From the NCBI RefSeq assembly GCF_029852145.1, contig NC_079970.1, positions 23,192,331 through 23,256,330 on the forward strand: a stretch of DNA of 64,000 nucleotides. Reading direction: 5' to 3'. This DNA comes from Microplitis mediator. Its lineage: Eukaryota; Arthropoda; Insecta; Hymenoptera; Braconidae. Within the stretch, counting starts at the first letter, position 1. Each line of letters begins with the position of its first letter. A program made the translations under genes and the position numbers. The notes under the pieces are model-generated. The model was not told the origin of the DNA. It ran no database searches and saw only the letters and a program-made list of their open reading frames with translations. This document shows, piece after piece, positions 32,331 through 46,670 of the stretch.

Positions 32331-34728
32331 CTACATATTTTATTTAAGATTATTTTGATAAACGGAAAATATTTATGTCACATGATAATTTATTGATTAA
32401 TAACATTACTAAATATTCAAATCAATCAATCGTTAGCTTCAGGCTGATTTTTTATCTCAATTTATCAAATCAAGCCGCCGCTTGTCCTCAGAATGCAGAA
32501 GGTCTAGCGTTCGAGCCCGAGGCTCGGCCTGTTCCAGTTTTTCGTGCTGCGATTAAATCTTAATTAATAAATTTTACTCTCAGTTTATTTATTTATTTCA
32601 AAACAATATTATATATAATTACAAGACATACAAATAAATAAACAAAATTATTTTACATTTTTTATTTATTACAATTTTAACTATTGCTCATTAGTCACCT
32701 AAATACTGACAAAAAATTAATTTATAATAACGAAATAAAATTTTAATTAATTTCATTACAATAAATATCGACTAGATAAAATAAAAGCGGGGCAAAATGG
32801 GCCGTAAAAATTTTTATTTCAATAATTTAGTAGCCATTTCATCAAACAATTTTATCATAAATTTTATTTTTGCATAAAAAAATTGTTTAGACGGCCCATT
32901 TTACCCCTAGTTTTTTTTTATGACGAGTCATAATATGAATAAATAATTTAGTGACTTAAAATTATAAATACTAATAAAAATAATCAGGAAATTTATCTCC
33001 GGCCTATTTTGCCCCTTTCTTACCCGCATTGCACTTTCACCAAATAAATAATTAAAAAAAAAATTTTACTATTATATTTATAACTTTATACACTAGTTTA
33101 ATACTCGTCAATGACTGGGGCGCAATAAATAATAAAGTCTACTCGACACCTACTTGATGTTATAAATTATTTTTAAAAATGTCTCAACGATTGGACGGAT
33201 AATTGGTGTTTTACAATTAATTTTAACCTGGCAGTCATCAACTTATCTTCATCATCAAATAGAACATTTATTGTCACAAATAATTTATAATAATTAACTA
33301 TAAAGTTCAATCAATTATTTCATAATTTTTTGCGCTTCCCCATCACTTCGTCATTACTTATAATTATTAATTATTAATTATCATTATTATTTTTGTATGG
33401 AGCACTTCTACAGAGAATTTCTCTACTTTAAAAAATCTCACAAAATTTCTGGCGCCAAGTTCGAACAGCAGAATTTTTATTTTGACATTTTATTCATATA
33501 TTTAACCTTCGGAGTACACACCTCTAAACAGACCTTCGGAGTACACACGGGTCAAATTGACTCCACTTCACTTTTGAAGAAATATCTTAAAAACTCTGCA
33601 TTTTATCGGAATGCAGGTCATGACGTTTTTTGTAGGTAAAACAATGCTCTTTCGAATACAACTATCATTTTTCCGAATAAACAAATTGTTGACGCTGATA
33701 AAATTAATTAAAATCAAACCTACACAGAAAAATTAAAATTCTTGAATAATAGTAAATTTTTATGAAAACCTCAATTTTCTCGGATAAAGTAGAAATCTCC
33801 TCGGGCAAAGACAAATTTTCTTCGCTCAGGAAAATCTTGACTTAGTTCCCGAAAACGTTTGTCTTCCAAAATATTTTCTTGACTCAAGATATCTTTTGGC
33901 TGTTGCTAGTCGTCCGCTAATCGTATGAATGATAAATATTTATTCGTCCTATAATCGTACAAGTTATTTTAAAAATTTTTAAGTCATAATATCGGACGAA
34001 TAAGATAAACTAATTGTACGTAAAGTAAAAAAAAAAAAAAATCATATAAAATAAAAAAAATCAGTCAACCTATTTCTTTGCTTGTCAAAAAATCATAAAG
34101 TTATTTTTATAATTTTTAATACATTTTCATATTATCGGACGAATAAAATAAATTATTCGTCCGATAATTATCCTAAAAAAAAAATTCATGCTCCGATTAT
34201 CGGACGAATAAAATAAATTAACCATCCGATTATCGGACGTTTAGACACACCGATATCTTTTTTTCTGTGTAACTTGAGAAATATTTTAGGATAAAAAAAA
34301 TTCTGGGGTCAAAATGACCCCCAGTTTACTCCGATGGTTAATTTACGTCAGGTTGAGTCATCACTTGTCATATTTAAATAATTTAATTCAACTTTCATTT
34401 ATTCTTTCTTTTTCAAAATTAACCTCTACTTTATTAATAAAATCTCAAAACAAAAATTCTACGTTTGAATTTAGCGCCATGTAAAAATTATCGCTCTAGA
34501 GGTGATCTCTTTAAAGATTTTTAATATGAGAGACGGAACGATGTGAAAATAATTTTCCGTACAGTTGTTGCGATGTAAAGATTTATCTCTCGAGTTGATT
34601 CGAGCAGAGAAAAACTTTGTGAGATTTTACAATGCAAATAAATTCTCTGCAGGGATGCACCACCCTTATTATTTTATCTAACGTCATATCTATTTTCAGC
34701 TCTCGACTTGAGACCTAAAAGAAAATAA
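32331..34728. other. Intergenic stretch between the astacin and transporter genes
   Basis: AT-rich. It includes a two-copy ACCTTCGGAGTACACAC direct repeat (about 33505 and 33533), the small palindrome GGGGTCAAAATGACCCC (about 34304) and the element at 33720-34272. No coding frame is convincing. Confidence 0.4.
33720..34272. mobile_element. Inverted-repeat element with TACACAGAAA ends
   Basis: It begins CTACACAGAAAAATT and ends TTTTTCTGTGTAA. The interior repeats ATCGGACGAATAAAATAAATT and its complement TATTCGTCCGATAATT several times (33955-34245), forming nested hairpins. It shares its termini with 53729-53818 and probably 6776-6939. Confidence 0.55.
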
Positions 34729-34734
34729 TTTATT
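34729..34734 (-). terminator. AATAAA polyadenylation signal of the transporter gene
   Basis: AATAAA on the minus strand, 46 bases past the TAA stop at 34780-34782. Confidence 0.45.
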
Positions 34735-34779
34735 AATTGAATAAAAAACCAATGAGAGAGCAATTAGAGAAAAAATGTC

Positions 34780-37700
34780 TTACGTGCTGGCTTCCTCTAT
34801 AACAGTAATAGCTCGATTATTAATTGGGGCGGGCATTAAAAGCCATTTAGATTTAATATCATCCTCGTCAAGGAGAGTTTGGCTAGTGGAGGGCCCGGCG
34901 GGTGGGTTGCCATGAATACTCTTGGAGCGAGCTAATGACCATTTGCGTCCCTTGCGGTCCATTATTATCGGCATTTCGGCAATAAGATTGTTCTCAAACT
35001 CAGACAGCATTAAATAATTTTCTACTTTATTGCACGACGTTATGCAGTCCCCGATGTACTCGATGTCGTCCAGGATATTGTCAGGCAAATCCATGTCGGC
35101 GATGCCTTCCTCGGATATACAAGTCAGCTCGGGCTTGTCGACACTCAGTTTATTAATCGCCTCACCTTAATTAATTAAACAAACGGAGTATGAAGTTCGA
35201 TATGGACGTCGGGTTAATTTATTTTGTTTTTTTTTAATAATGGATGAATTATTACCGAGAGCTGGCGGGTGCTCGGCGTTCGGATTAAATCCCATAGCAC
35301 TTGCGCCGGGTGTGTTATCATTTTCAGCTTCTTGATTAAATGATAGCCCGCGTTTTTTTTGGCAATTTGAATTACACGTGTGCTTAATGCCGTTGGATTT
35401 ACCGCTCCGGTGTTTCGACAGGTTCCGTTTGTGTAAGTCGATGAAAAATAATGTAAAGCTACCGACTAAAACGCAGGTTGAACTAAAATAGTAACCGGCT
35501 TTATTGCCGAAACTTATATTTATGTAACCTGCAATGTAATTTAAATTTTATTTTATTTATTAGGATAAAAAGTTCAGGTACTCTCTTAAAGTGAACCAGT
35601 GAAATTCACTGGTTTAACCAGTAACTAAAAGTTCACTGGTTGAATCAGTGAATGTCGCGCTCACTGGTTTCAACCAGTAAACTAAAAATATGTAAGCGCG
35701 CGGGTACAGCAGTATTCTGTACATGAGTATTTTAAGTGTTTTATTGTGTCAATAAATAAGTAATATTTATTGATTATCTTCATGTAATATTTCAACTAAC
35801 TTTTATATAACAATAATAATTATATGACACAATTTTTACAGAGTTTAAAAATAAATAACTTTGGAGTAATTTCAATAGCTTGGAGCTAACCTCAAAAATG
35901 AATGACATAATTTTAAAATTAAACAATATAAAAAGCCCATTGAAAATGAAAACAAATTAAATTTTTATAAATCCTAATAAATATTATTTATTTTATTACA
36001 AAATAATTTTTAATTAAATATAACTGTTTTTAAGACTCTTTTAGTTCACCTTGTTTTTAAATAAACGTTTATAATAAAATAAAATTAATCTAACCTATTG
36101 TGTTTATATTTATGTAGTACACCGGCGTATCACTGGTTTAACCAGTGACCGCTCGATTCACTGGTTGAACCAGTGGATTTCACTGGAGAATCAGCGAAAT
36201 TTCACTGGTTCATTTTAAGAGAGTATTGATTCATCATCGATCTTACAGTAATATCATTAATTTAAAAAATGCCGATTTACTTTTTCAATCGAGACTTAAA
36301 TCTGTTACGACCCTATCAAAAAAATCTGTGTACACGGAAAAAAATATATTGTGACCAGCGCGATACAGTATACTGACTGTCACGATACTTGCTTAGCTAT
36401 TCGGAGGTTAGTGCGCGTATTGTTACGTATAGTGCTGACAGGAATACGGATCGTGAATGGGACTAGAATGGATAGCTCTACAGATCGCTCCCTTCACGAT
36501 ACGCAAATCATTATCCAGTAGATCGTGACAATCGCAATATTTTTTTCTCCGTGTAGGATTATGTGGGAATCCATAAGAATTCATGTAGGAAACGATGGAT
36601 TTACAATAAGGATCTATGGGGGTCAATATGGGAAATTATGTATCGATTTAATTTTATTTAAAAATTTTTATTCCGAGTACCCGTGTAAAAAAATTATTGT
36701 TCATAATAAATTTAGATATAATTTTCATCTCGAAACTCAGATCATGACACAAATATGATTTTCATCATGACTTTGTATCAAGAACTTTAATCACGTCAAA
36801 ATTATGACTCAGTAAAATTTCAATCCAAGTGATCTGAAGTTCATTCACTAAATTAATTTTACAATCGAAGCTGATTTACGTAAATTAAGTACTTGATAGA
36901 AGAAGTTTATTGGTAATTTCTCAATCGATAAATTTGACAAAAGGTTTAATTCAGTAAAAATTCAGTCAAGTTTCTATCGAAGTCATCCCAAGTCCAATTT
37001 AAAGACGTAATACATTAATTTTATAATTGGTACCGATTTACGAGACTAAAAGTTGGAGTAAATTCATGATGAGTCATATTTGTGTCACGGTCTGAGCTTC
37101 GTCAGGAAATTCAGATCTAAATTCATTATGAACGAAAATTTTTTTACATGGGTAAGGTAAGAGCACCAGTACCCAGCCCCTAACCAGTAGCCAGTCGGTC
37201 ATATACTTTAACATTGGCTCAAAATATAGATAGATATAATTTAACATGGGGTGGCTGGCTACTGGTACTCTTACCCTATTAACTATTTGAATTTTATTTT
37301 AAATATCGATTCAATTGTAATTCGAGATGATTTTATTTTGATTCAATACTTATTTCAAAAAATTGATTCTAATTTTAATGCCAACAAAATTTTAGTATAT
37401 TAATTATTGATCTTTCTCTTCCCCTCAACTTTTTCCCATAAAAAAAAAAAAAACAAAAGTAATTTATACCTGAAATAGGAACACCAATGGCTATAGGAAT
37501 AGCTTGGGAGCACTGGACAAAACCCCAAGTGCGTACAAAATTCCGAGCGCGTACACGTTCGTACGTGTACATTTTCAAGCTGTAATGATACCCGCCGCAG
37601 AAGATCCCGTAGATCCACGTGAACATGACGTATCCGTAGTAATTTCCATGGACAGTAGTTAACGCCAGTATGCAAATCCCACAAATGAATATCGCCGTTT

Positions 37701-40236
37701 GCATCAGATATTGCCGCGCTATCCGGCACTCGACGTTCTGCCTTATCACCAAAAGACCGAACGTAACGCAGCCGACCGTCCAGCCCAGGCCCAGATACGC
37801 CTGCAGCAAGATCACCATGTCCCCCAATCCTTCCTCTTCGATTTGGTGCGCCTTCAACAAATATTTATTTTTAAATTTCATTGACAATCAATCAACTTAT
37901 CAATTAATTAATTACGTCGTTAGGGAAATTACCAAATAAAAAATCGGCGTGTTTATTCCAAATGCCGAAATTCCCGTAGACAACAATAGAATTCTGACAG
38001 TTTTACTTCTCAATGTCGCGAAATCTAAAATCGGCGGTCGGTCGTCGACTTTATTTTTTTCTTTTATTTTGCGCTTTTGAGTTTTCAAATGCAAGATGGC
38101 GCGTCGCTGGGGATGATAAAGAGAAGCGCTTCGATAAAATGTCCCCAAAAAAAATGTTGAAAAGACGGTTACCGTGACCGCTTGTAGTCCTAGACGCCAT
38201 CCGATTTTTCTGAAATCAATAACAATAATTATTTAAAAAAATTTTTTTAATTGAATAACTCGGTTATCGCGTACAGTAATAAATATAAATATTACCCGAT
38301 GATGGTTTTGATAAACGCTGACATGATAGCGATACCCAAACCACTTCCTGATACGATAAAAATCTCAACGAATTCTCGTTTGCGTTTGAAATATTGGGCT
38401 ACCATAAGAGTACTGCAATCTCGTGTTATCCCAACTCCTACGCCTTTATTTATTTATTTGAGAATGTAATGAATTATTTGGGGAGGATTAATAAATAATA
38501 AAAATGCGGAGGCTGCTTTTTGGAATTCGCTTGGTGTCTTACCTACGATGGCGCCGTAACTGAAGAAAAGCTGATGGAATTGTGTTGCGAATGAGGTGAA
38601 CAAACATCCCAGAGCTGTCACAAGACCCCCGAGCACTGCTGTCACTCGTGTACTTTTTCGGCGACAGATCCCTATTGTGACTGGGGAAATTAATAAAGCG
38701 ACGCCTGTTGACATGGCTCCCAACCATCCTGTAATCAGAAAATAATTTTATGGCTAAATAAATTTTTTCAAGGGGTCAAAGTTTTTTTTTTTTTAGGGAA
38801 GTAAAAACGGAAGGAAAAATTTCAAAACGTTATATATATTCTTGGAATAAACTCATTTAAATGTAAAAAGGGCTTTTGTTTAGACAGGATACTGAATACA
38901 TTTTAGGGCTGATTGAGTGTCATATCTAGCAGCTTAGACCCGAATTTACGCCACTCTGCGTGGACGAAACGTTCTCAGGATATTGCTATTACATTTTTCT
39001 GAACGTGTTTATGTTTATATACATTTTGTAAGTTGTAAATTTTGTTGTTATGTGGAACAGTTTTTTCAATATCTGGGTTAATTAAATTTTTATTTTATAT
39101 ATAAGGAAAAAATTTTGGCGACTCGATTTTTATAGCTCACAAAATAAAAATGAGAGAATGTTTACTATAGAACTTTTCAAGTTAATGGGATAGTGAGTCA
39201 ACACTATCCCATGATGGATATCATCAATTTTGTTATACCAAAGTGTCAATCATTTTTGAATTCTCGATTGACAGGTAATGTCAGAATACTTATGATTGGA
39301 AAAAAATTACCAATAAATGTAGGAAAATTTATTACTTAGCCATAAATATTTGAACATTTCATTTTTCCGAGACTTGTGAAAAAAAAATTTTGAGAAAAAT
39401 TTTTTTTTATATTCTCAAAAATTTTATCAAAATTTATTGTACGTATAAATCGTATTTGTGAAATTTCATTGAAAATATAAAACAAAAATTTTTTAAATTT
39501 TTTTAAGCTGTCCATTTTGCCTTGAAATAGAGAAAAAAAAATTTCTCCAAATTTTTTTTTAACGTTTTCAAAAATTGTGTTACAAATAATTCTAATAATT
39601 TAAATTTACACGTCATATTTATTAAGTTTCTTTAAAAATATAAAAAAAAAATTTTTTTTTTACTTTTTAAGCTGCCCCATTTTACCAATGGGGCATTTTC
39701 CATTAATGAAATGGAAGTAAAATTTAATGGCATCAAGATAAAAAGTGCATTTTATCTCAAATAACCCTGTAGTAAAAAAAAAAAAAATAATAACAAGAAC
39801 AATTTGTACAAAATAAAGTTATTTAACGCACCTACATCTAAGTAAGTCCGTGAATAATTTTTAATAATTTCTATAAACCATATTCCAGCAGCACCATGAA
39901 CACCCGTCGCTATTATTTCAATTAAGACACTCACAGTAATTATAATCCATCCCCAATTACCTTCTGGATAATAATGTCTTATGACAAATTGTGATTCACG
40001 TCTACGAAGATTCAAATAATTAATTTAAAAAAAACATATAATCTAATATATTTATCAACATAACAGTAAATAATAAAGACCGTCAGTATTTTTTTGTACC
40101 TCGGTAGTGCATTATCTTTATTATCTCTGTCATCACGTTCATCACAGACTACATGTTCATATTCAGCGGAGCCGAGATCACCGGAAATAATACCACTGTC
40201 ATCAGTGCAGACCGGAAGTTGTTGAATTTCATTCAT
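34780..40236 (-). CDS. Monocarboxylate transporter (SLC16-type MFS), isoform A with shared body
   Basis: Exons: 40236-40100 and 40001-39832 (isoform A start), then the shared body 38728-38543, 38437-38296, 38209-37933, 37851-37470, 35528-35256, 35165-34780. Phases agree at every junction and the total is 650 aa. The N-terminal cytoplasmic tail is acidic. HYYPEGNWGW at about 55-64 is the conserved motif before TM1. Further helices follow: TM2-3 (WLGAMSTGVALL..., VTAVLGGLVTALGCLF), TM4-5 (GITRDCSTLMVAQYF with a following basic loop, SGSGLGIAIMSAF), TM6, a long basic central loop, TM7-12 and a 150-residue C-terminal tail. SLC16 proteins carry lactate, pyruvate, ketone bodies or related anions across the plasma membrane. 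Substrate cannot be read from sequence. Introns hold several MITE-like elements. Confidence 0.9.
35578..36228. mobile_element. MITE-like element in a transporter intron
   Basis: The ends TACTCTCTTAAAGTGAACCA and TGGTTCATTTTAAGAGAGTA are inverted repeats. ACTGGTT(T/G)AACCAGT palindromes cluster at both ends, and the interior is AT-rich. It lies between exons 37470 and 35528. Confidence 0.7.
36332..36557. mobile_element. TA-flanked MITE in a transporter intron
   Basis: TACACGGAAAAAAATATATTG at the left and CAATATTTTTTTCTCCGTGTA at the right are inverted repeats bounded by TA. The GC-richer interior (AGTGCTGACAGGAATACGG...) has only short frames on both strands. Confidence 0.65.
36678..37154. 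mobile_element. Inverted-repeat element with about 75-bp arms in a transporter intron
   Basis: The left arm (TACCCGTGTAAAAAAATT, GTTCATAATAAATTTAGAT, ATGACACAAATATGA) reappears inverted at the right (TCATATTTGTGTCACGG, ATCTAAATTCATTATGAAC, AATTTTTTTACATGGGTA). Non-coding. Confidence 0.65.
37151..37280. mobile_element. Short inverted-repeat element, about 125 bp
   Basis: GGTAAGAGCACCAGTACCC near the left end pairs with GGCTACTGGTACTCTTACCC at the right, with a short AT-rich loop. It adjoins the previous element. Confidence 0.5.
38729..39831. other. Transporter intron upstream of the shared body, no element identified
   Basis: A/T-rich intron. GCTGTCCATTTTGCC / GCTGCCCCATTTTACC words near 39508 and 39670 repeat loosely. 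Every isoform must splice onto the acceptor at 38729-38731. Confidence 0.5.
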
Positions 40237-40900
40237 CTTCTCGATTCATAAATCATTTACTGATATTCTAAGCACTTGTTTTACAAATTACTTAATTTGA
40301 TAAATAAATGAATAAATAATTATTTATTCAATTTTGAATTTTAATTTGAAACTCGGTAGTGAAAATTTGAACAAAAAAAAAATTATTAATAAATAAATTT
40401 TTTATAAATGACATATATTTGACCATCATCATAAGGTGTCCAAATACGTACTGAACCCAACGATGAAGTAGGTAAGCCGCAAGCTCAAGACTAAAGAGGG
40501 GAATATAATAAATTGACCAATGAAAAGACAGGATTTACCACGTGGATATTATAGCTCGTAGGTAATTTGTTTTAAATTATTTATTTATGGATACATAAAT
40601 ATATATATAAATTCAACTGGACTTGCAATTAACTAGAGTTCCAAATAATTAATTATTCAAATATTTCATCATTGTTAATTACTTGTAATAATTTATTAAT
40701 TAGATATAAATATTTTCTCAATGGAAATTGTTCTACTTTGGCAATATCATGAAAACAAATAAATCGAACGTAAAACGTAAAATTATTTATTTATGATGAA
40801 TTTGAATTTTTCTTTAATCTTTTTTTAAAAATATTAAATTTTTTTTATTTCCGATTTGGAAAAAATTTTGAGGGATTTGTGTTCAAGTATAGTCGGATAT
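40237..40900 (-). promoter_or_regulatory. Presumed upstream region of transporter isoform A
   Basis: AT-rich, no TATA or CpG-rich core visible. The only clue is its position just upstream of the isoform A ATG at 40236. Confidence 0.2.
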
Positions 40901-41830
40901 GAGTTCCTATATATGATCATGTATGATTTGGAACTTAATCAGACAGGATATCTGATTCAGTCATACATAAAATTATGCATGATCACTTATAACCAGATAA
41001 AATCATGCTCCGTATCAGATCAGATATAAATGAGATATATCGTCATATGTGGTATCAGATACATTCATGTATAAAATATGTGTGATCATGTATAATCAGA
41101 TAAGGCCATACTTTGTACCAAATCTAGTTTAAATAATCATTTATTGTCATATATGATCGTATATGATATCAGATTCAGTCAGATATAATTATATATAAAG
41201 TTATGGAAGATCATGCATGATCAGATAGGGCCTACTTTGTATCTGATAAGGTACAAATAATGATTTAATGTTATATATGATCGTATATGATATCAGATTC
41301 AGTCAGATATAATTATATATAAATTTACGGATGATCATATATGATCAGATAGGGCCTACTTTGTATCTGATCAGGTACAAATAATGATTTATTGTCATAT
41401 ATGATCGTATATGATATCAGATTCAGTCAGATATAGTTATATATAAAGTTATGGAAGATCATGCATGATCAGATAGGGCCTAATTTGTATCTGATAAGGT
41501 ACAAATGATGATTTACTGTTACATATGATCGTATATGATATCAGATTCAGTCAGATATAGTTATATATAAAGTTATGGAAGATCATGCATGATCAGATAA
41601 GGCCTACTTTGTATCTGATAAGGTACAAATAATGATTTATTGCTGTCATATATGATCATATATGATATTAGATGCATAAGTAATCAGAAATAAATTTATG
41701 GATGATCATATATGATATCAAATAGTCAGATGTGATCATGTATAAAATTATGGATAATCATGGATAATTTGGTAGGGACATGTTTTATATCTGATCAGAT
41801 ACGGATAATCATATACCAGCATACATTATT
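40900..41830. repeat. Tandem array, about 124-bp period
   Basis: The word ATATGATATCAGATTCAGTCAG recurs at about 41161, 41285, 41409 and 41533 (spacing 124), with diverged copies before and after. Each unit also carries GATCATGCATGATCAGATAG and GGCCTACTTTGTATCTGAT. Units are rich in ATATGATCATAT palindromes. It lies in the long intron used by transporter isoforms B and C. Confidence 0.85.
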
Positions 41831-44800
41831 TTTTAAATTTTGTCCTAAAATTTTTCACTTGATATGATTAAAATCTAAAATACTGTAAATAATAAATAAT
41901 CTTCTATAAAAGTAAATGTTCCTGTCTATTCGAAGCCGAAATACTCAATTTTATTTGCCCACAAATAAAAAGGATTAGGGATATTATGATTTATTGTAGT
42001 GTAGATTTAGATCAAGATCTTGCTGAGTTATCCGACGGAATGGTGGGTTCACAATAATATTTGAGTATCTTCAATATGTTTATGGGAAAATAGAATGATA
42101 CATAATATATCGAAGGAAGATTTTCTGTTAGCAAATTAATGATGCACCCCGCTAACATATTATTTCGCGTATATCGTTTAATAGGTTTCATTAAAGTGAG
42201 TAATATGAGGTAGGGGAAAAACGTGATGTTGATGGAAATAGCGGCAGCAGGTATGACAAAAGAGTGTCGTAATATTTTCGGGATGAAAAGGGTCGTAAAA
42301 AAAAATGTCTAGGCTTCGTATCTACACACTGGATCATCATAAAATTTTTTATTTTCATTTATATATTTTTTTTTTCTACAGTACACACAACATTACTTTA
42401 CGACTTGAGTTTATTGTTGGTTTTTTTAAGTCAACATTTTCGTGGCAATTTTCATTTTAAAAATTACTAATTATTCAAAATTCATTTTTTTTTCTTTCTT
42501 CATTTCAAAGACAATCAGAATATCGATCTGAGATATCTTTATAGATATTAAAGATAATCGACCGTTGTTGGTACTCATTGGAAAGAAAATTTACTTCTCT
42601 ACAACTTTTATCTCATTAAAAAATTCTCTAAACTCAACAGTTTTCAAGTTACAACAATTTAAAGCCTAGAGCCAAATTTCGGTTTTCAATTTTTTTAATT
42701 GAATACTTAATTAGCCGTAGCTCTCAAACGGTTGATCTAACGACGTTTTATGCTGATCCAAAATTGTAGACAACAAAATTTCCTTTCCAAAAACCATACA
42801 TGAAGTGAAATTATCTTATATATTTATATAGATATTGTCCATCGAAATTCGGTGCAGTGAAAATTAAAAAAATTTTTAATTTTATTTGATTTAAATTCGC
42901 AACTAATTCTCATTGTAGTGAGATCAGTCGCCTAGATTGAGTGATCTAAAATACTGATACAAAAAATGAGATTATTACTGATTACGAGCTATTAAATATA
43001 TTAAAAATTCAGCAGCTCAATTAAATCGCGATCGCTCATGACCGCGGGCATTTATAAATATTAATTCCTGTTAAGATTAAACTAAGAATTAATTAACTGT
43101 ATAAATAAAGGAGAAGAAAAAAATGCGTTGAATAAATTAAATAAAATAGCTAGAAGCTAAATAGACACGCCTACGAATCTCAATTATGAGGCGAGACTTG
43201 AAATAAAATGATCAAGTTGATCCTCCGGGACTTGTTAATTTTTGTTTGTATCTGCAGAGTATGCGGTTGCAATGAAGACAAAAAAAATTAAACATTGACG
43301 ATACAAAAGTTTTCTTATAAAGAAAATTTGTATGGAAATGAGAGGTTGCTGTCGCGGTGAATGTACGCAGCCAAAAGCTCAATGATAAAAAAAAGTACTC
43401 CTTGTAAGTGAAAATATATTTTTTTCTTTTAGTTATTTACTTACATGGTTGCTCACAAAATATTAAATTAAAATGATGAAAAAAATTTACTTCAGTCTGC
43501 TGACGTTTGCAAACTGGTCTATTTTGTCATAATAACTATTAAGTATTAATTTGTTAGCCTTTAATATAGATGTTGGGTCTCCTGAGTAGGGCGGCAACCA
43601 TTATTCAAATAATTCCGATACCACTTACGGTAATTGAATATTATTTTAAGGGTCTGGGTCTGAGTTATTTAACCACCTGCTGGATAAATATTAATTCAGT
43701 GTTTGTTGTTTATCATTGGCCTGATGAAGACATCGAGAGTTGATTATCAAAATGTTATGACCAATTTTTTACTGAACACCCCATGAGAGACAGGGTGGGA
43801 CGAAAACCATCTTGTAGGCCGGGAGATTTCTTGGGTCAGTATACTATTGGTGTATTTTGACACGCACGTGAAGGGTCAAATGGACATCTCGTTAAGACGG
43901 GGGCGGAAAGGTTTAATTTTTGTAAGAAAAAAAAAATTTTTGTCACGTTTTTGTTACAACGGTACTCTCATTGATATTTTAGATGGCACCAAATTTTATT
44001 AAATTATTCCAAAATATGCCGCATTTAAACTGTAAAAAATTTGCGGAGTGAACGCGGAGTGTCGAGTCTTCTCTCGAGATGAATTTCACTCCGAAGAATT
44101 TCGGAAAATATTAATTATAAAAAAAATTACTAATACATAGCGAGCTTAGGTCTTTGATATTTTGACATTTATATTGTACGGAAATAATTACGAGCTGATA
44201 TATTATCATTAAATTCAATTAGCGGTTTAAAATTAATTATCTATTTACGCCTTTTTTTACGACCAGCGGTAATTTAATTTAAAATATCAATCACTTGCCA
44301 TAAGAAACATTATTACTTTCTCATTCAGTCGGTATCGGTATCCTACAATTTTTTTTAATTAACACAAAAATAAATTACAACAATAATGACACTCGTTACA
44401 ACTTTAGCAACCGGTCTTTAGCTATTAAACTAAAGTACATACGTATTACATTCCCCATGTAATTTACTTTTTGTTCAATTATAAATTTCAATTTCCAATG
44501 TCTTATCTAAACAAAAAATCAAATTATCACAAGAAAAAGTCATTAAAATAATTTTAATAACTATAAAAATTGAATTTCAAAAGTTTTAAATTCAAAATGA
44601 ACATGACTTTGAAAAATTGAAAACAAAAAAAAATTCATAAAAATAAGTCGGTCTAAATTATTATTCAAAAAAGTCGTAACAGTAAATCACGTTTTCAGGA
44701 ATTTGAGAAAAAAAAAGTCTTGTGTACCCAAATTGTCCCACAATACCCCGTGTTACTCAGCCCTCCGAATTGTTAAATTTTTTTTTAAATTTTTGAACTC

Positions 44801-46670
44801 TTTCTGTACCGCATTCTTGAGCGATATATTATTTTTCACACTTTATACCGACGTTAGCAGCTCCGCGACGTGATTAACAACTCGATATAAATTATTCAGC
44901 GGTCAGCATACGAGCAAGATTAATGAGACATTTTATTTCGCGTAGTAATAATAAAAAATGCTTCTATTATTATAGTAATTATTTAATAAATATATTTTTT
45001 AAGAGCTTGAGCTACTGAATGATCATTAAAATCACCAGGTTATTTATTATTGACTGACCGTAAACTAATAAAATATAGTGAAGCGCTTATGGATTAAACA
45101 TTTTCCCGAAAATAAATATAGTGAATCTGATGTCCGCAAATAAAGTTATTACTTAATTTGATAGAGGATGTGATAATTCAATAAAAGAGAAACGAGCGTC
45201 CGGTGACATAAAAAAAATAAGTTTGTTACTGTCGTAAATTTAAACACCGAGTCGCACAAAGTCATCAGTCATGAGTTTTATTGCACACCTACATAGAGCA
45301 AACAAATTTTATCGACTTGCAACACTTTTTAATATTTAAAAAAAATTTTTTTAACACTTATACACTCTCAGGATGTAGCAACGTGCACTCAGTTTTTTAA
45401 TAGCTCCAGAAATATATGTTACTTTATTGCTGCGTTTCTGGTTTCCGTTTGTCGATAGCCGGGTAAAAAGAGTTTATAAAAATTATCATGCCAATAAAAT
45501 AAAAGGGAAGTGAAAACGGAGTACGTATTTTTGAAATAAATTCAATTTAATTTTATGTGAATTATTTATTTATTTAATTATTGAATATAAATTTTAAAAT
45601 TAAATTTTTTAATCACCGATTTAGCTTTGAATTTATTTTTATAGTGAGAGTAATTTATACATTTTTTTGTGGGGTAAAATAAGCAGTCAATTGAAATTCG
45701 TTTGAAAAAAATCGTAGGTCGAAATTTTTGAAAATTAAATTTTTTCGAAATCATTTGTTTGATTTATTGTCCATGTGCACGTAAATTTCAACTCGAAAAA
45801 GGTCAAAAATAATTTTTTAGATCGAAAATTTTAGATGTCAAATTTCGACACATAATTTTGTAAATCAGATAAAAATTTGCAAGTTATCGCATACTAAACA
45901 TTTCAAAACTTCGGACCGTGAAATTAAAAAAATAAACGAAAATTCTTAACAAGATGAAGTATTGAAAAAAAAATAAGTGAGTAAGACATGCGGGAGAAAA
46001 TGTTGTCATTTAAATTAAGATCAATAAACACCAAATGTTTTATAGCAACAACAATAATAAAAATATATAACGTCTGGTGTTGTAGTTCACGCTGTTTTAT
46101 ATTTACGGATATTTGTGAAAAACTTTTTCGTCCACAATCCTCGGGTCCATGGCCTAGATAACGTTTCAACTGTAACGTTTCCCTCTTTCTCATTTTCGCC
46201 TGCCACAGATAATTCTCATTCTTTTTTCTGTCCTGATCGACCCGGGCTTGTATTACTAGTCGAACAAAACTACCGATACAACTTTAAGGATATAAAAAAG
46301 TATCATCATTTCTGTAACTGTTACTATTATTGTTCGTAAAACGTTAAACTTATTTATCTACAATTAACCTGATTTTTTTTTCCGAAATCATTTGAACAAA
46401 TATTGTTTTTTTTCTCCATTTCAAATTTTTTTTTTGCATTGCGACTTTTAAAAATCACATGGATTGTTCCTAAGACAGCAGTAAGACTTAAATATAAAAT
46501 GATCAGCTGATAGTAAAACGATCAAAATACGGGATTACATTTAAATAGGATCCTTTTAATGACAAGATACGGCTACATTTATTGACACTTAAAAAGTAAA
46601 CGATCATCGATTATCTAAAAATACTTGATAAGGAAATACTTACTCGCACAATGTGTTGATAATTATACAC
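41831..46670. other. Long transporter intron, AT-rich
   Basis: No exon with a usable SLC16 segment is present, which supports direct splicing of the distal first exons to 38728. 44029-44185 is the inverse copy of the repeat at 21421-21586. 42540-42800 resembles the repeat at 4137-4465. The ORFs at 45924-46193 (-) and 46115-46339 (+) overlap each other and are not supported. Confidence 0.4.

Noticed and set aside
32475..32540. GTTCGAGCCC, resembling a tRNA B box
   Set aside because: No A box, acceptor stem or anticodon arm can be formed around it.
37385..37470. Extension of the transporter frame past PISG (INYFCFFFFYG...)
   Set aside because: Read-through into the intron after the GTATAA donor at 37469; the next exon at 35528 continues the twelfth helix.
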